A stretch of 64,000 bases of DNA from Azospirillum brasilense (GCF_005222205.1 NZ_CP032346.1:849001-913000), one strand, 5' to 3'; shown: positions 8,735 to 18,036, numbered from the stretch's first letter. The notes: generated by a model not told the origin, from the letters alone. Made by a program: numbers and translations.

Positions 8735-11700
8735 TCAGCGTCGTGAACCGAGGTGACGCAGCAGAGCCTGCACGGGGTGCGGCAGCCGAACCCCACTGAT
8801 CAGCATCGCCTGAGAGCGGCAGGAATAGCCGGTCGCCAGCAACCGTCCGGTCGGGCCGGCGTCGGCGACGTGCCTCGCCCAGCTCTGGTCGTAGATCCGT
8901 TCGGAGGTCGAGCGGTGCTCCGCCTCGTGTCCATAGGTGCCGGCCATGCCGCAGCACCCAGACGGCAGGATCCGCAGATCGAGGCCGCACTGCGCGAACG
9001 CCGCCTTCCACGCCGGCAAACTGGCGGCCGCCGTCGTACGCTCCGTGCAGTGCGGAAGAAGCTGGTATTCGATGCGCTCGGCCACCCGCGGAAGAGCATC
9101 AAGATTTCGGGCAAGCCATTCCTGGACGAGGAGCACGCTGGGCCGCTCGCTCGGGTTCAGGACACCCGCGTATTCCGCGCGGTAAGTCAGCGTCATCGAG
9201 GGATCGAGGCCGACCAAGGTTGCCCCCGTGCCGGACAAGGTCCGCAGCATGGCCGCGTTGGCGCGGGCAACGCGCTCGAACCGGCCGAGGAAGCCATGGA
9301 CATGCAGCGGCTTGCCGTTCGGGCGGAAGGGCGCCAGCCACGGGCGGAAGCCGAGCGCGGCAACGAGGTCGAGCAGGTCGAGGACGAGGCGGGTCTCGTA
9401 AGCGCTGGTGAAGGCATCCTGCACGACAACCACGCTGCGCGCCCGCTCCGGCTCGTCGAGGGCCCGCAGGGCGGCCGGCGTCGCCACCCGCACGCCACGG
9501 GACGCCAACTCGCGCCGCAGGTCCAGCCCGGACAGCGTCGGCGTCGCCGCGAGCCCGATCGCCCGCAGCCCGCCCCGCCCCATGGCGCTGCCTACCACGG
9601 CGTTGTAAAGGCGCGGCATCCGCATCAGCAGCGGTGTCAGATGCTCGATCGAGCCGACGACATGGTCCCGCAAAGGGCGCAGATAGCGGCTGTGGTAGAG
9701 CTCAAGGAACTTGGCGCGGGTGGTCGGGATGTCCACCTTGATCGGGCATTGGCCGACGCAGGACTTGCAGGCGAGACAGCCATCCATGGCGTCCTTGACC
9801 GCGTGGGAGAAGTCCGGTGCGCCGCGGCGGCGCGCCAGAGTGTTGCGCAGCCGTTCGGGAAACGACCGCCAGGGTGACTCCCGACGCAGCCGGCGCGCTT
9901 CCGCCGCCGGATCGACACCGAGGACCGCCAACTGCCGGAGCCATTCCCGCATCAGCGAGGCGCGGCCCTTCGGTGAATGCCGGCGGTCGCGCGTCGCCTT
10001 GTAAGACGGGCACATCGCGTCATCCGGGTCCCAGTTGAAGCAGGCCCCGTTTCCGTTGCAATGCATGGACTCGTCGTACGCGGCGCGCACGTCGGGCGGA
10101 ATTTCGCGGTCATGGGCGCCGCGCAAGGGCACACCGTCGATGGTCAGCAACTCGCCCGACCCGGGAGTGGCGATCTTGCCCGGATTGAGCTGGTTGCGCG
10201 GATCGAACGCGGCCTTGATCTCCTGCAGCGCGGGGTAGAGCGGGCCGAAGAAGCGCGGCGAGAACTCCGAGCGCACGCCCTTGCCGTGCTCGCCCCAGAG
10301 CAGGCCGTTGTACTTGCGCGTGAGGCGGACGACGTCCTCGGTCACTTCGCGGATCAGGGCTTGCTGCTCCGGGTCCTTCAAATCGATGGCGGGCCGGACG
10401 TGCAGGACGCCGGCATCGACGTGACCAAACATGCCGTAGTCCAGATGGCGCGCGTCGAGAGCGGCGCGGAACTCCGCGATGTAGTCGGCCAGACTCTCCG
10501 GCGGCACGGCCGTGTCCTCCACGAAGGGGACCGGCCGCTTGTCGCCCCGCATGTTGCCAAGCAGCCCGACCGCCTTCTTGCGCATCGCCCAGATCGCGGT
10601 CACGTCCCGCTCGCCCCGGGCAACCGTAAAGCCGCGTCGGTCCGAGGCGCGGCCCCCGGACTGGCCCCCGGACTGGCCATCATCCGCCAACGCGGTGATC
10701 ATGCGCTCCAGCGCGGCCTCGACCTCGTCCGCGGTGTCGCCCACGAACTCGATCAGGTTCACGCCACTGGCCCTCTGCCCGTCGTCATCGGGAAAGAAGG
10801 CCCGCACACTGTCCCAAATGATGTCGTCCTGGGCGAGCCCGAGGACCTTGGAGTCCACCGTCTCGATCGACGCCGGCTTGAAGCCGATCAGCGTCTGCGC
10901 GTCCCGCAGCGCCGCGTCGAAGCTGCCGTAGCGCAGGTTGACAAGGGCGGTGTGGCGCGGGATCGGCAACACATTCAGCTTGGCTTCGGCGAGGAGAGCG
11001 AGCGTGCCTTCGGAGCCGCACAGCACCGAGTTCAGGTGGAAGCGCCCGCGCTCGTCCCGGATGTGCGCCAGGTCGTAACCGGTCAGGCATCGGTTGAGCG
11101 GCGGGAAATGCCGCGCGATGAGGTCGGCCCGCTCGCGCTGGATGGCATCCACCGCCCGATGCACCGCGCCGACGCGGTCCGGGCGGCGCTGGACCAGAGC
11201 CAGGTCCGCGGGCTCCAGGGCGCGCGAGGTCCAGACCGTGCCGTCGAGGAGCACGGTCGTCAGCTCCAGCACATGGTCGCGGGTCTTGCCGTAGAGGCAC
11301 GAGCCCTGGCCGCAAGCGTCGGTGCTGACCATCCCGCCGATGGTCGCCCGGTTCGACGTGGACAGCTCGGGCGCGAAAAACAGGCCGTGCGGTTCCAGGG
11401 CGGCGTTCAGCTGGTCCTTGACCACGCCCGCCTGCACGCGGACCCAGCGTTCGGCGACGTTGATTTCCAGAACCGCATTCATGTGCCGCGAGACGTCCAC
11501 GACCAGCCCATCCGTGAGCGATTGGCCGTTCGTCCCCGTACCGCCACCCCTCGGCGCGATCCGCACGTCCGCGAAGCGCGGCTCCGCTGCAACGCGGGCG
11601 ATGCGGACCAGATCCTCCGTGCTCCGTGGAAAGGCGGCCACCTGTGGCGCAACCTGATAGATGGAGTTGTCGGTCGCCAGCACGGTGCGCGCGGCATAGT

Positions 11701-11800
11701 CCGGCGACAGATCGCCCTCGAAGCCGCGCACCCGGAGTTCGGTCATGAACTCCAGATACAGCGGCGCGGGGTCGGGGGTGTGCGACAGGCGGGGCAGCAT
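8735..11800 (-). CDS. YdiJ-like FAD-linked dehydrogenase with Fe-S/CCG domains
   Basis: A 1021-residue enzyme with the complete architecture of E. coli YdiJ (about 1018 residues), which oxidises D-2-hydroxyglutarate or related D-2-hydroxyacids. A PCMH-type FAD-binding domain is seen around residue 85 (RGGGTGTNGQS), followed by the FAD-oxidase C-terminal domain. Cysteine clusters occur near residue 583 (CNGNGACFNWDPDDAMC) and 676 (CLACKSCVGQCP), and a CCG-type motif near 946 (SGCCGMAGTYGHE). Electrons probably pass to quinone. The gene lies 19 bp downstream of a 2-hydroxyacid dehydrogenase, so both likely act on one hydroxyacid pool. Exact substrate is not readable from sequence. Confidence 0.88.
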   Translation of the reverse strand: MLPRLSHTPDPAPLYLEFMTELRVRGFEGDLSPDYAARTVLATDNSIYQVAPQVAAFPRSTEDLVRIARVAAEPRFADVRIAPRGGGTGTNGQSLTDGLVVDVSRHMNAVLEINVAERWVRVQAGVVKDQLNAALEPHGLFFAPELSTSNRATIGGMVSTDACGQGSCLYGKTRDHVLELTTVLLDGTVWTSRALEPADLALVQRRPDRVGAVHRAVDAIQRERADLIARHFPPLNRCLTGYDLAHIRDERGRFHLNSVLCGSEGTLALLAEAKLNVLPIPRHTALVNLRYGSFDAALRDAQTLIGFKPASIETVDSKVLGLAQDDIIWDSVRAFFPDDDGQRASGVNLIEFVGDTADEVEAALERMITALADDGQSGGQSGGRASDRRGFTVARGERDVTAIWAMRKKAVGLLGNMRGDKRPVPFVEDTAVPPESLADYIAEFRAALDARHLDYGMFGHVDAGVLHVRPAIDLKDPEQQALIREVTEDVVRLTRKYNGLLWGEHGKGVRSEFSPRFFGPLYPALQEIKAAFDPRNQLNPGKIATPGSGELLTIDGVPLRGAHDREIPPDVRAAYDESMHCNGNGACFNWDPDDAMCPSYKATRDRRHSPKGRASLMREWLRQLAVLGVDPAAEARRLRRESPWRSFPERLRNTLARRRGAPDFSHAVKDAMDGCLACKSCVGQCPIKVDIPTTRAKFLELYHSRYLRPLRDHVVGSIEHLTPLLMRMPRLYNAVVGSAMGRGGLRAIGLAATPTLSGLDLRRELASRGVRVATPAALRALDEPERARSVVVVQDAFTSAYETRLVLDLLDLVAALGFRPWLAPFRPNGKPLHVHGFLGRFERVARANAAMLRTLSGTGATLVGLDPSMTLTYRAEYAGVLNPSERPSVLLVQEWLARNLDALPRVAERIEYQLLPHCTERTTAAASLPAWKAAFAQCGLDLRILPSGCCGMAGTYGHEAEHRSTSERIYDQSWARHVADAGPTGRLLATGYSCRSQAMLISGVRLPHPVQALLRHLGSRR

Positions 11801-11819
11801 TGGACGGTTCTCGCCTGGG

Positions 11820-12851
11820 CTAAGCGGCGTGGCCGATGGCGAGCGGAGTCTTCTCGCCCAGGGTGACGATCGCGCCCTTCAACGCGGGTTCGCGGCCGGC
11901 CAGCACCTGGATGATGCAATCGGCGGCGCCGGCGGCCATGCCCACGGCCCCGCGCGGGGTGTTGGCCGCGATGTGCGGCGTCGCGACGACCTTGGGGTGC
12001 CGCCGCAGCGCACTCTCTTGCGGCAACGGTTCCGTCTCGAACACGTCGATGCCGGCGCCGGCGATGTGACCCGAGTCCAAGGCCTCCAGCAACGCCGCCT
12101 CGTTCACGATGCCGCCACGGGCGGCGTTGACCAGCAGCGCGCCTTTCGGCAGCCGGGCGAGTTCTGCCGCGCCGATCATGCCACGGGTCTCCGCGCTCAG
12201 CGGGCAGTGCAGCGACAGGACGTCGGAGCGGGCCAAGAGATCCGTGAGCGATCCGACGCGCTCGCCGGGCCCCGGCAGGCCATCGCCCGGCAGATAGGGG
12301 TCATAGGCCAGGACCGGCATGCCGAAGGCCTCGGCGTAGCGGGCAACCTTGGAGCCGATCGCGCCGTAGCCGACGATGCCGATGGTCCGCCCCTCGGCGT
12401 CGCGCGTGTGACGCGAGGTCTTCTCCCAAAGACCGCCCGCCATGCCGGCGCCGATCGATGGCAAATCCTTCAAAACGGCCAGCAGCAGCGCCCAGCTGTG
12501 CTCCGCGACCGCGCGGGAGTTGGCGCCGGCCGCCCGGGTGACGGTCACACCGCGCGCCTTGGCGGCCGCGACGTCGATTCCGTCGATGCCGGCGCCATGA
12601 CGGGCGACGACCCGCAGACCCGGCCCCGCGGCGTCGAGGACGGCACCGTTGATGTGGCCCTGGCGATGCAGCAGCGCGACCGGACGGTGCTCCCGCACCG
12701 CGTCAAGAAGCTCGCTCTCGGACGGATAGGCGGAGGTGGTGATCACGGCGTAACCGGCCTGCTGCAGCAGGGCGACGGCTTCGGGCGCGAGCGCTGCGGC
12801 GCTGACCAGAACGGCGGGCCGGCCTTCGCGGCCAGTCGGGGAAGCGTTCAT
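11820..12851 (-). CDS. D-2-hydroxyacid dehydrogenase (SerA-like)
   Basis: A 343-residue NAD-dependent dehydrogenase. The Rossmann motif GIVGYGAIGSKVARY falls near residue 162. The catalytic set is visible: Arg in NAARGGIVNE (about 244), Glu in DVFETEPLP (about 272), His in TPHIAANT (about 292). It lacks a C-terminal ACT domain, so it is more likely a catabolic hydroxyacid dehydrogenase than the serine-pathway enzyme. The ATG at 12851 is supported by AAAGGA about 9 bases upstream. It lies between the RraA-like gene and the YdiJ-like gene in one minus-strand operon. Confidence 0.9.
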   Translation of the reverse strand: MNASPTGREGRPAVLVSAAALAPEAVALLQQAGYAVITTSAYPSESELLDAVREHRPVALLHRQGHINGAVLDAAGPGLRVVARHGAGIDGIDVAAAKARGVTVTRAAGANSRAVAEHSWALLLAVLKDLPSIGAGMAGGLWEKTSRHTRDAEGRTIGIVGYGAIGSKVARYAEAFGMPVLAYDPYLPGDGLPGPGERVGSLTDLLARSDVLSLHCPLSAETRGMIGAAELARLPKGALLVNAARGGIVNEAALLEALDSGHIAGAGIDVFETEPLPQESALRRHPKVVATPHIAANTPRGAVGMAAGAADCIIQVLAGREPALKGAIVTLGEKTPLAIGHAA

Positions 12852-12892
12852 AGCGGATGTCCTTTCAAGCAAGGGATGAGCCGGATGGGAGC

Positions 12893-13569
12893 CTATTCCA
12901 CCCCTTCGCAATTCAGCCTGCGCAGGGTCTCATCCACCCACGCCGCGCTGTGCGTGCCCGCCTGGATGTTCGCGATCTGACGCTGCTCCGCCTCATACTT
13001 CGCCGTCGCCGCCGCGAAGACGGGGTCAACGTCGTCGTACGGCACGCAGAGCACGCCGTCGTCGTCGCCAAGAATCAAATCGCCCGGCGCGATGACCATG
13101 CCATCGATGGCAACCGGCACATTGACCTCTCCCGGGCCGTTCTTGTAGGGGCCGCGATGGGTGACGCCGGCTGCGAAGACCGGAACCCCCTGGCTCCGGA
13201 TGTAGGCGGCGTCGCGGATGGCGCCGTTGATGATCACGCCGGCCACGCCGCGCCTGACCATCTGCATCAGCATCATCTCTCCCATAAGCGCGTTGGTCAG
13301 CTCGCCCCCCGCGTCCACGACGATGACGTCGCCCGGCTGGGCCATGGCAATGGCCTTGTGCATCATCAGATTGTCGCCCGGGGGGTCTTCACGGTCAGCG
13401 CCGGGCCGGCCAAGCCACCGCCAGCGTGCATGGGGCGCAAGCGCGCTCCGCCGGCCACCATGCGTGCCATGCTGTCACTGACGTTGGCGACCGGCAGTTG
13501 GGCGAACCGCTCCACCACTTCGCGGCTGACGGCGCGCTGACGCGACAGAACACGGAATCCTGACGGCAT
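12893..13569 (-). pseudogene. RraA-like protein, interrupted by a 1-base frameshift
   Basis: Two overlapping frames together make a full RraA/HMG-aldolase-type protein. The first (13569 to 13366) begins MPSGFRVLSRQRAV and reaches ALTVKTP; the second continues from DNLMMHKAIAMAQPGDVIVV to the end at 12893. It includes the family's GGAIRD-like element (NGAIRDAAYIRSQGVPVFA). One missing C in the homopolymer seen as GGGGGG at 13380-13385 (plus strand) explains the break: with seven bases the frame reads TPPGDNLMMH. It could be a sequencing error or a recent mutation. The family includes 4-hydroxy-4-methyl-2-oxoglutarate aldolases, which fits an acid-catabolism operon. Confidence 0.75.
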
Positions 13570-14003
13570 TGTGTTTTCTCCCCTGAGCCGGGCCGGGCAC
13601 GGTGCGGGCCGATGCGGCTCGGCACGCGAGCGCCTCTTGGCTTCTAATTTCGCAACGCCGTTCTATTATCAGCGATCAGGCGACGCATCAAGCCGAATCA
13701 TCAGCAATCTGAATTTTTGCAACGACGTTCTATTACGTTTGCAACGGGTTTCCGTGAAGGACATCCGTTCCAAGGCATCGGGTGCCGCGGTGGGCCGATT
13801 ACCGAGCCGAACAGAGATCAGCTTGAGGCCGAGCTCATCAGGATGAGAGGGCAGAGATGAATGGCGACCAAGCCTGATGCTGGTCAGGTGGAATGCGGCG
13901 GCCTGCGAATGCTCACAGAATTCATTTCGCAATAAACGGGAGACCGCCCCAACCTTGGTTGCTTGGCAGCCTTGGTTGGCGATAGGCCAGCCTCCGTCAG
14001 CTT
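13570..14003. promoter_or_regulatory. Intergenic region with direct repeats upstream of the catabolic operon
   Basis: No convincing gene occurs here. GCAACGCCGTTCTATTA at 13652-13668 and GCAACGACGTTCTATTA at 13719-13735 differ by one base and are 67 bp apart; a weaker GCAACGGGTTT begins at 13741. They lie 80-170 bp upstream of the rraA-type start and share GCAACG-C-TT with a site before the iclR-type gene. They are reasonable candidates for IclR binding. The rest, up to the IS630 end at 14004, shows nothing recognisable. Confidence 0.45.
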
Positions 14004-15067
14004 TAAAGCGGATTGTCGCTGAGTATAGACGGAATTTTGGCTGGCCTGAGCGGTTGGAGGAAGACACCGCTGAAGGACCGCGCGCCATGGGCCAGCCATA
14101 TTCCGCCGATCTGCGCGAACGGGTTCTGCTGGCTTATGAGCGCCACGAGGGCGGCCCCGAGTTGCTGGCGCGGCGCTTCCAGATCAGCCGAGCCTGCGCG
14201 TACAACTGGGTGCGGGCCGCGCGCCTTGAGGGGCGGCGGGTCGCCAAGCCCCATGCCGGCGGCGTACCAGCCAAACTGGACGCGGAGGGCGTGAGCGTGC
14301 TGCGGGCCTTGGTGCGGGAGGATAATGACGCGACACTGGCACAGTACCGCGACCGGTTGGCCGCACGCACCGGCATCGCGCTGAGCCCGGCGGTGGTGTG
14401 CCGCACCTTGAAGCGGCTGGGGTTGGCGCGCAAAAAAAGACGCTGAGGGCCAGCGAGCAAGAGCGCATGGATATCGCCGCGGAACGCGCGGCCTACCGGG
14501 ACGATGCGGTGGTCCACGAACCGGCGCGTTTGGTTTTCCTCGATGAAACCGGCATCAACACCCAGATGACGCCCACCCAGGCCCGGGCGCCGCGCGGCCA
14601 GCGGGCGCTCGGGTCCGTGCCCTGTGGGTCGTGGCACCGCGTCACGGTGCTCGGGGCGTTGAGCGCCGAAGGCATGCTGGCCGCCATGAGCATCGAGGCG
14701 TCTACCTCCTCGGCCGTGTTTCTCGCCTTTGTCGAGCAGGTGCTCTTGCCCGTGCTCCGGCGCGACAAACCCGGCGCCGTGGTCGTGATGGACAACCTTT
14801 CCGCTCACAAGCGGGCCGATATCCTCGCCGCCTTTGAGACCGCAGGGATCCGTGTCCGCTTCCTCCCGCGCTACTCGCCCGACCTCTCGCCCATCGAGCC
14901 CGGCTGGGCCAAGCTCAAAGGAATCCTGCGCGCCAAGGAAGCCCGCACCGTCGAGGCCCTCAACGAGGAACTCGGCCCAGCCCTCAATGCAATCACCGCC
15001 ACCGACGCCAAAGCGTGGTTCAAGCTATGCGGCTACCCGAATCTAAACTGAGCCGAAATCCGCTTTA
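14004..15067 (+). mobile_element. IS630-family insertion sequence, copy 2
   Basis: Bounded by TA at 14004-14005 and 15066-15067, with the same AAAGCGGATT-type terminal repeats as copy 1. It is in inverted orientation relative to copy 1. Together the two copies bracket 1284-14003. Confidence 0.9.
14087..15051 (+). CDS. IS630-family transposase (two frames, probable -1 frameshift)
   Basis: Same protein as the copy at 236-1200. The HTH frame runs from the ATG at 14087 to the stop at 14446. The catalytic frame continues to 15051 with FLDETG, VVMDNLSAHK and SPDLSPIEPGW. The overlap contains the A7 run at about 14431-14437 (CGC AAA AAA AGA in frame 0). A reading frame that starts outside the element at 13877 and runs into the HTH part is a chance host-IS fusion; MGQPYS is the correct start. 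Confidence 0.88.
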
Positions 15068-15128
15068 ATGCTGCTTTGACCTTATCCATATCGACGGAGT
15101 ACCGACCTGGGCGTTTGCCGCGGGCCAT

Positions 15129-15581
15129 TGGCCGCGCCGGGGGCGGCGGGTGAAGATACCAAGGGGGATGTCCAGCCGGTCCCCAGCCGGGGCGTCATCG
15201 GTGAGGGTGAGGCGGGCGGTGATGAGATAATCGACCTCGACCAGCGACCTCGACCAGGATGGTGGCGGCGCGTCGTTGCCGGTTGTCGGCGGCGATTCGC
15301 GGCAGGGCCTGAAAGGCACCGTTCCGCATGGCATGGCGCACCGAGGCAACCGGGATGCGGTCACCGATCTCGTTGCGGCTCAGCGACTGGAAGCGGATTG
15401 GCTTGAGGACATGGATGCGGTCGATGATCCAGCGCAGCCCGGGGCGCCAATACACGCTGTCGAAGATGCCGCGAGCGGCGGACGGAGTAATGACATCGTA
15501 GGAAACGCGTTCGGTTTTGAACTCCGCGCGAGAAAAGCAAGCTCGGGCCCCCGAGACGCGCAATGTGACGCCGTGCAGCAT
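15129..15581 (-). pseudogene. cas5c: Degraded type I-C cas5 (Cas5c/Cas5d) gene
   Basis: The minus-strand frame from the ATG at 15581 (AGGAG upstream) reads a characteristic Cas5 I-C N-terminus: ACFSRAEFKTERVSYDVITP, SAARGIFDSVYWRPGLRWII and DRIHVLKPIRF. The endoribonuclease Cas5c normally processes the crRNA precursor in type I-C Cascade. A perfect 13-bp tandem duplication at 15232-15257 shifts the frame; the other frame then continues LVEVDYLITARLTLTDD to FTRRPRRGQ. After about 15129 the sequence no longer resembles Cas5, and the IS630 begins at 15067. No cas3, cas8c, cas7, cas4-1-2 or repeat array is present nearby. It is an orphan relic. Confidence 0.8.
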
Positions 15582-16038
15582 GGAGAATCTCCTGCGATGA
15601 GCGTTCCCCAGCAGGATAGTCAAATTCCATCTCCCTAAAATCGGGTACTCATAAATGAAATATATAAAAAATTCACTGATATATCGAATTTCAACCCATT
15701 CAATACTGACTACTTTGGCTCTCCATTGGGTTCATCAGAAGACATTGATCCAATTCATATTCGCCCCGATGCCTTTTTTTACTTATAGATCGGAGGAATA
15801 GATATTATTTCTCAAACATCGCGAAACCTACCCTTCCTAACCATGAAAGCCATCCAAAAGCGAGCGTTGGCCAAGCGGCCACAACACGCAGAAAGCGCAT
15901 CATGTTTCACAAGGGAAATTGTCCATCGGATGCTGTTTTACAGCCGCCCGGCATCTTGACCGCCGATCTTAGCGCGCGGTTGCAGCGGACCATTTCATGG
16001 TTCCGCGGAAGGCTGCTTATGCGTGCTCTCGTAACGGA
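15582..16038. other. AT-rich intergenic stretch without a clear gene
   Basis: From 15640 to about 15850 the base composition drops sharply compared with the flanks. One plus-strand frame (about 15639-15788) reads plausible protein ending FNPFNTDYFGSPLGSSED then a tail to FFYL and stop, but has no start codon, so it may be the 3' fragment of a lost gene. No CRISPR repeats or IS ends were recognised. Confidence 0.35.
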
Positions 16039-16791
16039 TTATGGTTCCATCGAAAGGTCCTTTACCGCGCCGATCAGAAACTCCTTGTTCCCTTCGGGGC
16101 CGGTGATCGGGCTTTCGGTGATGTCCAGCACACGCCATCCCGGCAGGGCATCGAGCCACCCGCGGATGCGGTCGCAAACCTCTTGGTGCAGCTCCGGCTC
16201 ACGCACCACCCCGCCCTTGCCGACGCGGCCCTTGCCAACCTCGAACTGCGGCTTGATGAGGGCGACGAGCCGCCCGCCCGGCACGGTCAGGGCGAGGGCG
16301 GCGGGAAGCACGACCTCCAGCCCGATGAAGCTGGCGTCGCACACCACGAGGTCCACGGGATCGGCAATCTCGGCGCTGGTCAGATGACGGGCGTTGGTTT
16401 TTTCCAGAACCACGACGCGCGGGTCGTTGCGCAGCTTCCAAGCCAGTTGGCCGTGTCCGACGTCCACCGCGTAGACCTTGGCGGCGCCGCGGGTCAGCAG
16501 CACGTCGGTGAATCCGCCGGTCGAAGCGCCGACATCGACGGCGGTCAGGCCGGTGGGATCGACGCCGAAGACGTCGAGCCCCTTCACCAGCTTCAGCCCG
16601 CCGCGCGACACCCAGGGATGGTCCTGCCCCTTCACCGACAAGGGAGCGTCCTCGGCGATCGCATCGCCGGCCTTGTCGATGCGCTTGGTGTCGGAATAGA
16701 CCAGCCCGGCCAGGATCAGCGCCTGCGCCTTGGCCCGGCTTTCGGCCAGCCCGCGCTCCACCAGCGCCACATCCGCACGCACCCGCGCCAT
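16039..16791 (-). CDS. TlyA-family rRNA 2'-O-methyltransferase
   Basis: A 250-residue protein with an N-terminal S4 RNA-binding domain (residues about 1-60, RVRADVALVERGLAESRAKA) and an FtsJ-like methyltransferase domain. The SAM motif DVGASTGGFTDVLL lies near residue 87. VCDASFIGLEVVLPAAL and ALIKPQFEVGKG are the usual TlyA motifs. In mycobacteria TlyA methylates cytidines in 16S and 23S rRNA; proteobacterial homologues are often annotated as haemolysin A from older work. The gene is monocistronic or precedes other minus-strand genes on its left, which are absent here. The length matches the family. Confidence 0.9.
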   Translation of the reverse strand: MARVRADVALVERGLAESRAKAQALILAGLVYSDTKRIDKAGDAIAEDAPLSVKGQDHPWVSRGGLKLVKGLDVFGVDPTGLTAVDVGASTGGFTDVLLTRGAAKVYAVDVGHGQLAWKLRNDPRVVVLEKTNARHLTSAEIADPVDLVVCDASFIGLEVVLPAALALTVPGGRLVALIKPQFEVGKGRVGKGGVVREPELHQEVCDRIRGWLDALPGWRVLDITESPITGPEGNKEFLIGAVKDLSMEP

Positions 16792-16880
16792 CTCAAACCT
16801 CCCCCATCGACGAGGGTGGATGCATGGCCCAGGACGCCGCGTTCGGCAAGGGGCGATGACGCGTCACCGGCGACGGAACA

Positions 16881-17876
16881 TCAGAAAGGAAGGTCGAGAA
16901 CGAAGCGCGTGCCGGGACTGTTCACCTCTGCGCGCAGCTTTCCCTTCAATTGACCGGCGAAGGCCCGCGCCACCTTCATGCCCAGCGAGTCGGCCCGAGC
17001 GACCTCGAACCCCGGCGGCAGGCCGCGCCCATGATCGGCGACGGTCAGGCGCCGCCCACCCTCCTCGCGCGGAAGGAGGCTGACCTCGATGTCCCCCGGG
17101 CTGCCCGCCACGTAGGCGTATCTGGTGGCGTTGCCGACCAGTTCGTTGACGATGAGGGCCAGAGGAATCACCGAATCCACCGGCAGCATCGCCTGTTCCA
17201 CCGTCACGGCGATGCGCCGTTCCGGCCCGCCCACCGCGAAGTGGCTTTCCATCTCCCGGCAGGCGTCGCTCAGATAAGCCCCGAAATCGACAAGGCTGCC
17301 GCGGGTGGCGGCGTGGACGCGCTGGTGGGCCTGGGTCACCGTGCCGATGCGGCTGCACGCCTCCTGGAAGGCGCGGCGCATGTCCGGGTCCTTGGCCGAC
17401 AGGGTCTGGAGCGTGAGCAGGCTGGAGACCAGCTGAAGGGTGTTCTTGACCCTGTGGCTGACCTCCCGCGCGTGGTGATGGGCGGTCTCGGTCGACTCGG
17501 ATTCGGCGGGGCGCAGGGTGACCAGCAGCGACGGCCCGCCGTCCAGGGCGGACAGATCCAGGCTCCAGGACACCTCGTCCGGCCCGGTGATCCGCAGACG
17601 GACACCCTCGCCGCTGCCCAGCACCCCGGCGATGCGCTCGGCGGTGGCTTCCGGGAACCGGTCCGCCAGCAAATGCCCCGATTCCAGACCGAGGGCGCGC
17701 ATGGTGGCGTTGGCGTAAAGACAACGAAAGGACGCACCGTCGATCACGGCGGTGGGCATCGATGACGACTCAACGATGGACCGGAACATCCCCGGACCGT
17801 CCTGAGCCGAAGCACCGTTTTCGTCGGATGCGCGCCCAGCATCCGCTGCAAACACCTGAGGCATGTTCGACAACAC
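16881..17876 (-). CDS. PAS-containing histidine kinase (HisKA_2 type)
   Basis: A cytoplasmic sensor kinase of 331 residues. Residues about 30-125 form a PAS-like domain (RSIVESSSMPTAVIDG). The phosphoacceptor His lies near 138 in REVSHRVKNTLQLVSSLL, the HisKA_2 variant common in alphaproteobacterial HWE-like kinases. The ATPase N box is ALIVNELVGNATRYAY, and DHGRGLPPGF is the G1 region. There are no transmembrane segments. Kinases of this type often act in the general stress response or light/redox sensing. No partner response regulator is adjacent. An alternative start is the ATG at 17864. Confidence 0.85.
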   Translation of the reverse strand: MLSNMPQVFAADAGRASDENGASAQDGPGMFRSIVESSSMPTAVIDGASFRCLYANATMRALGLESGHLLADRFPEATAERIAGVLGSGEGVRLRITGPDEVSWSLDLSALDGGPSLLVTLRPAESESTETAHHHAREVSHRVKNTLQLVSSLLTLQTLSAKDPDMRRAFQEACSRIGTVTQAHQRVHAATRGSLVDFGAYLSDACREMESHFAVGGPERRIAVTVEQAMLPVDSVIPLALIVNELVGNATRYAYVAGSPGDIEVSLLPREEGGRRLTVADHGRGLPPGFEVARADSLGMKVARAFAGQLKGKLRAEVNSPGTRFVLDLPF

Positions 17877-18036
17877 CCAGTCCCGCCGGATACGTTAATT
17901 ATCTATTGTTTGCGAATTGTAAGACAGCAGTCCCAGCCGCACCAGCGAAAGCGCCCTGCCTGACCTTAGGCTAATGGCATTAGCTCCTTCGTCCAGGGCC
18001 GGAGACAACACCGGACGGCGACGCTTTCTTCCGCCG

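Noticed and set aside
9977-11866. Plus-strand 629-codon open frame
   Set aside because: It lies entirely opposite the YdiJ-like dehydrogenase, and the translation has shadow-type composition.
13877-14446. 189-codon frame running from host DNA into IS630 copy 2
   Set aside because: The first part is outside the element and absent from copy 1; the true transposase start is at 14087.
15582-16038. Possible CRISPR array beside the cas5 relic
   Set aside because: No regularly spaced repeats of 25-40 bp are present on either strand.
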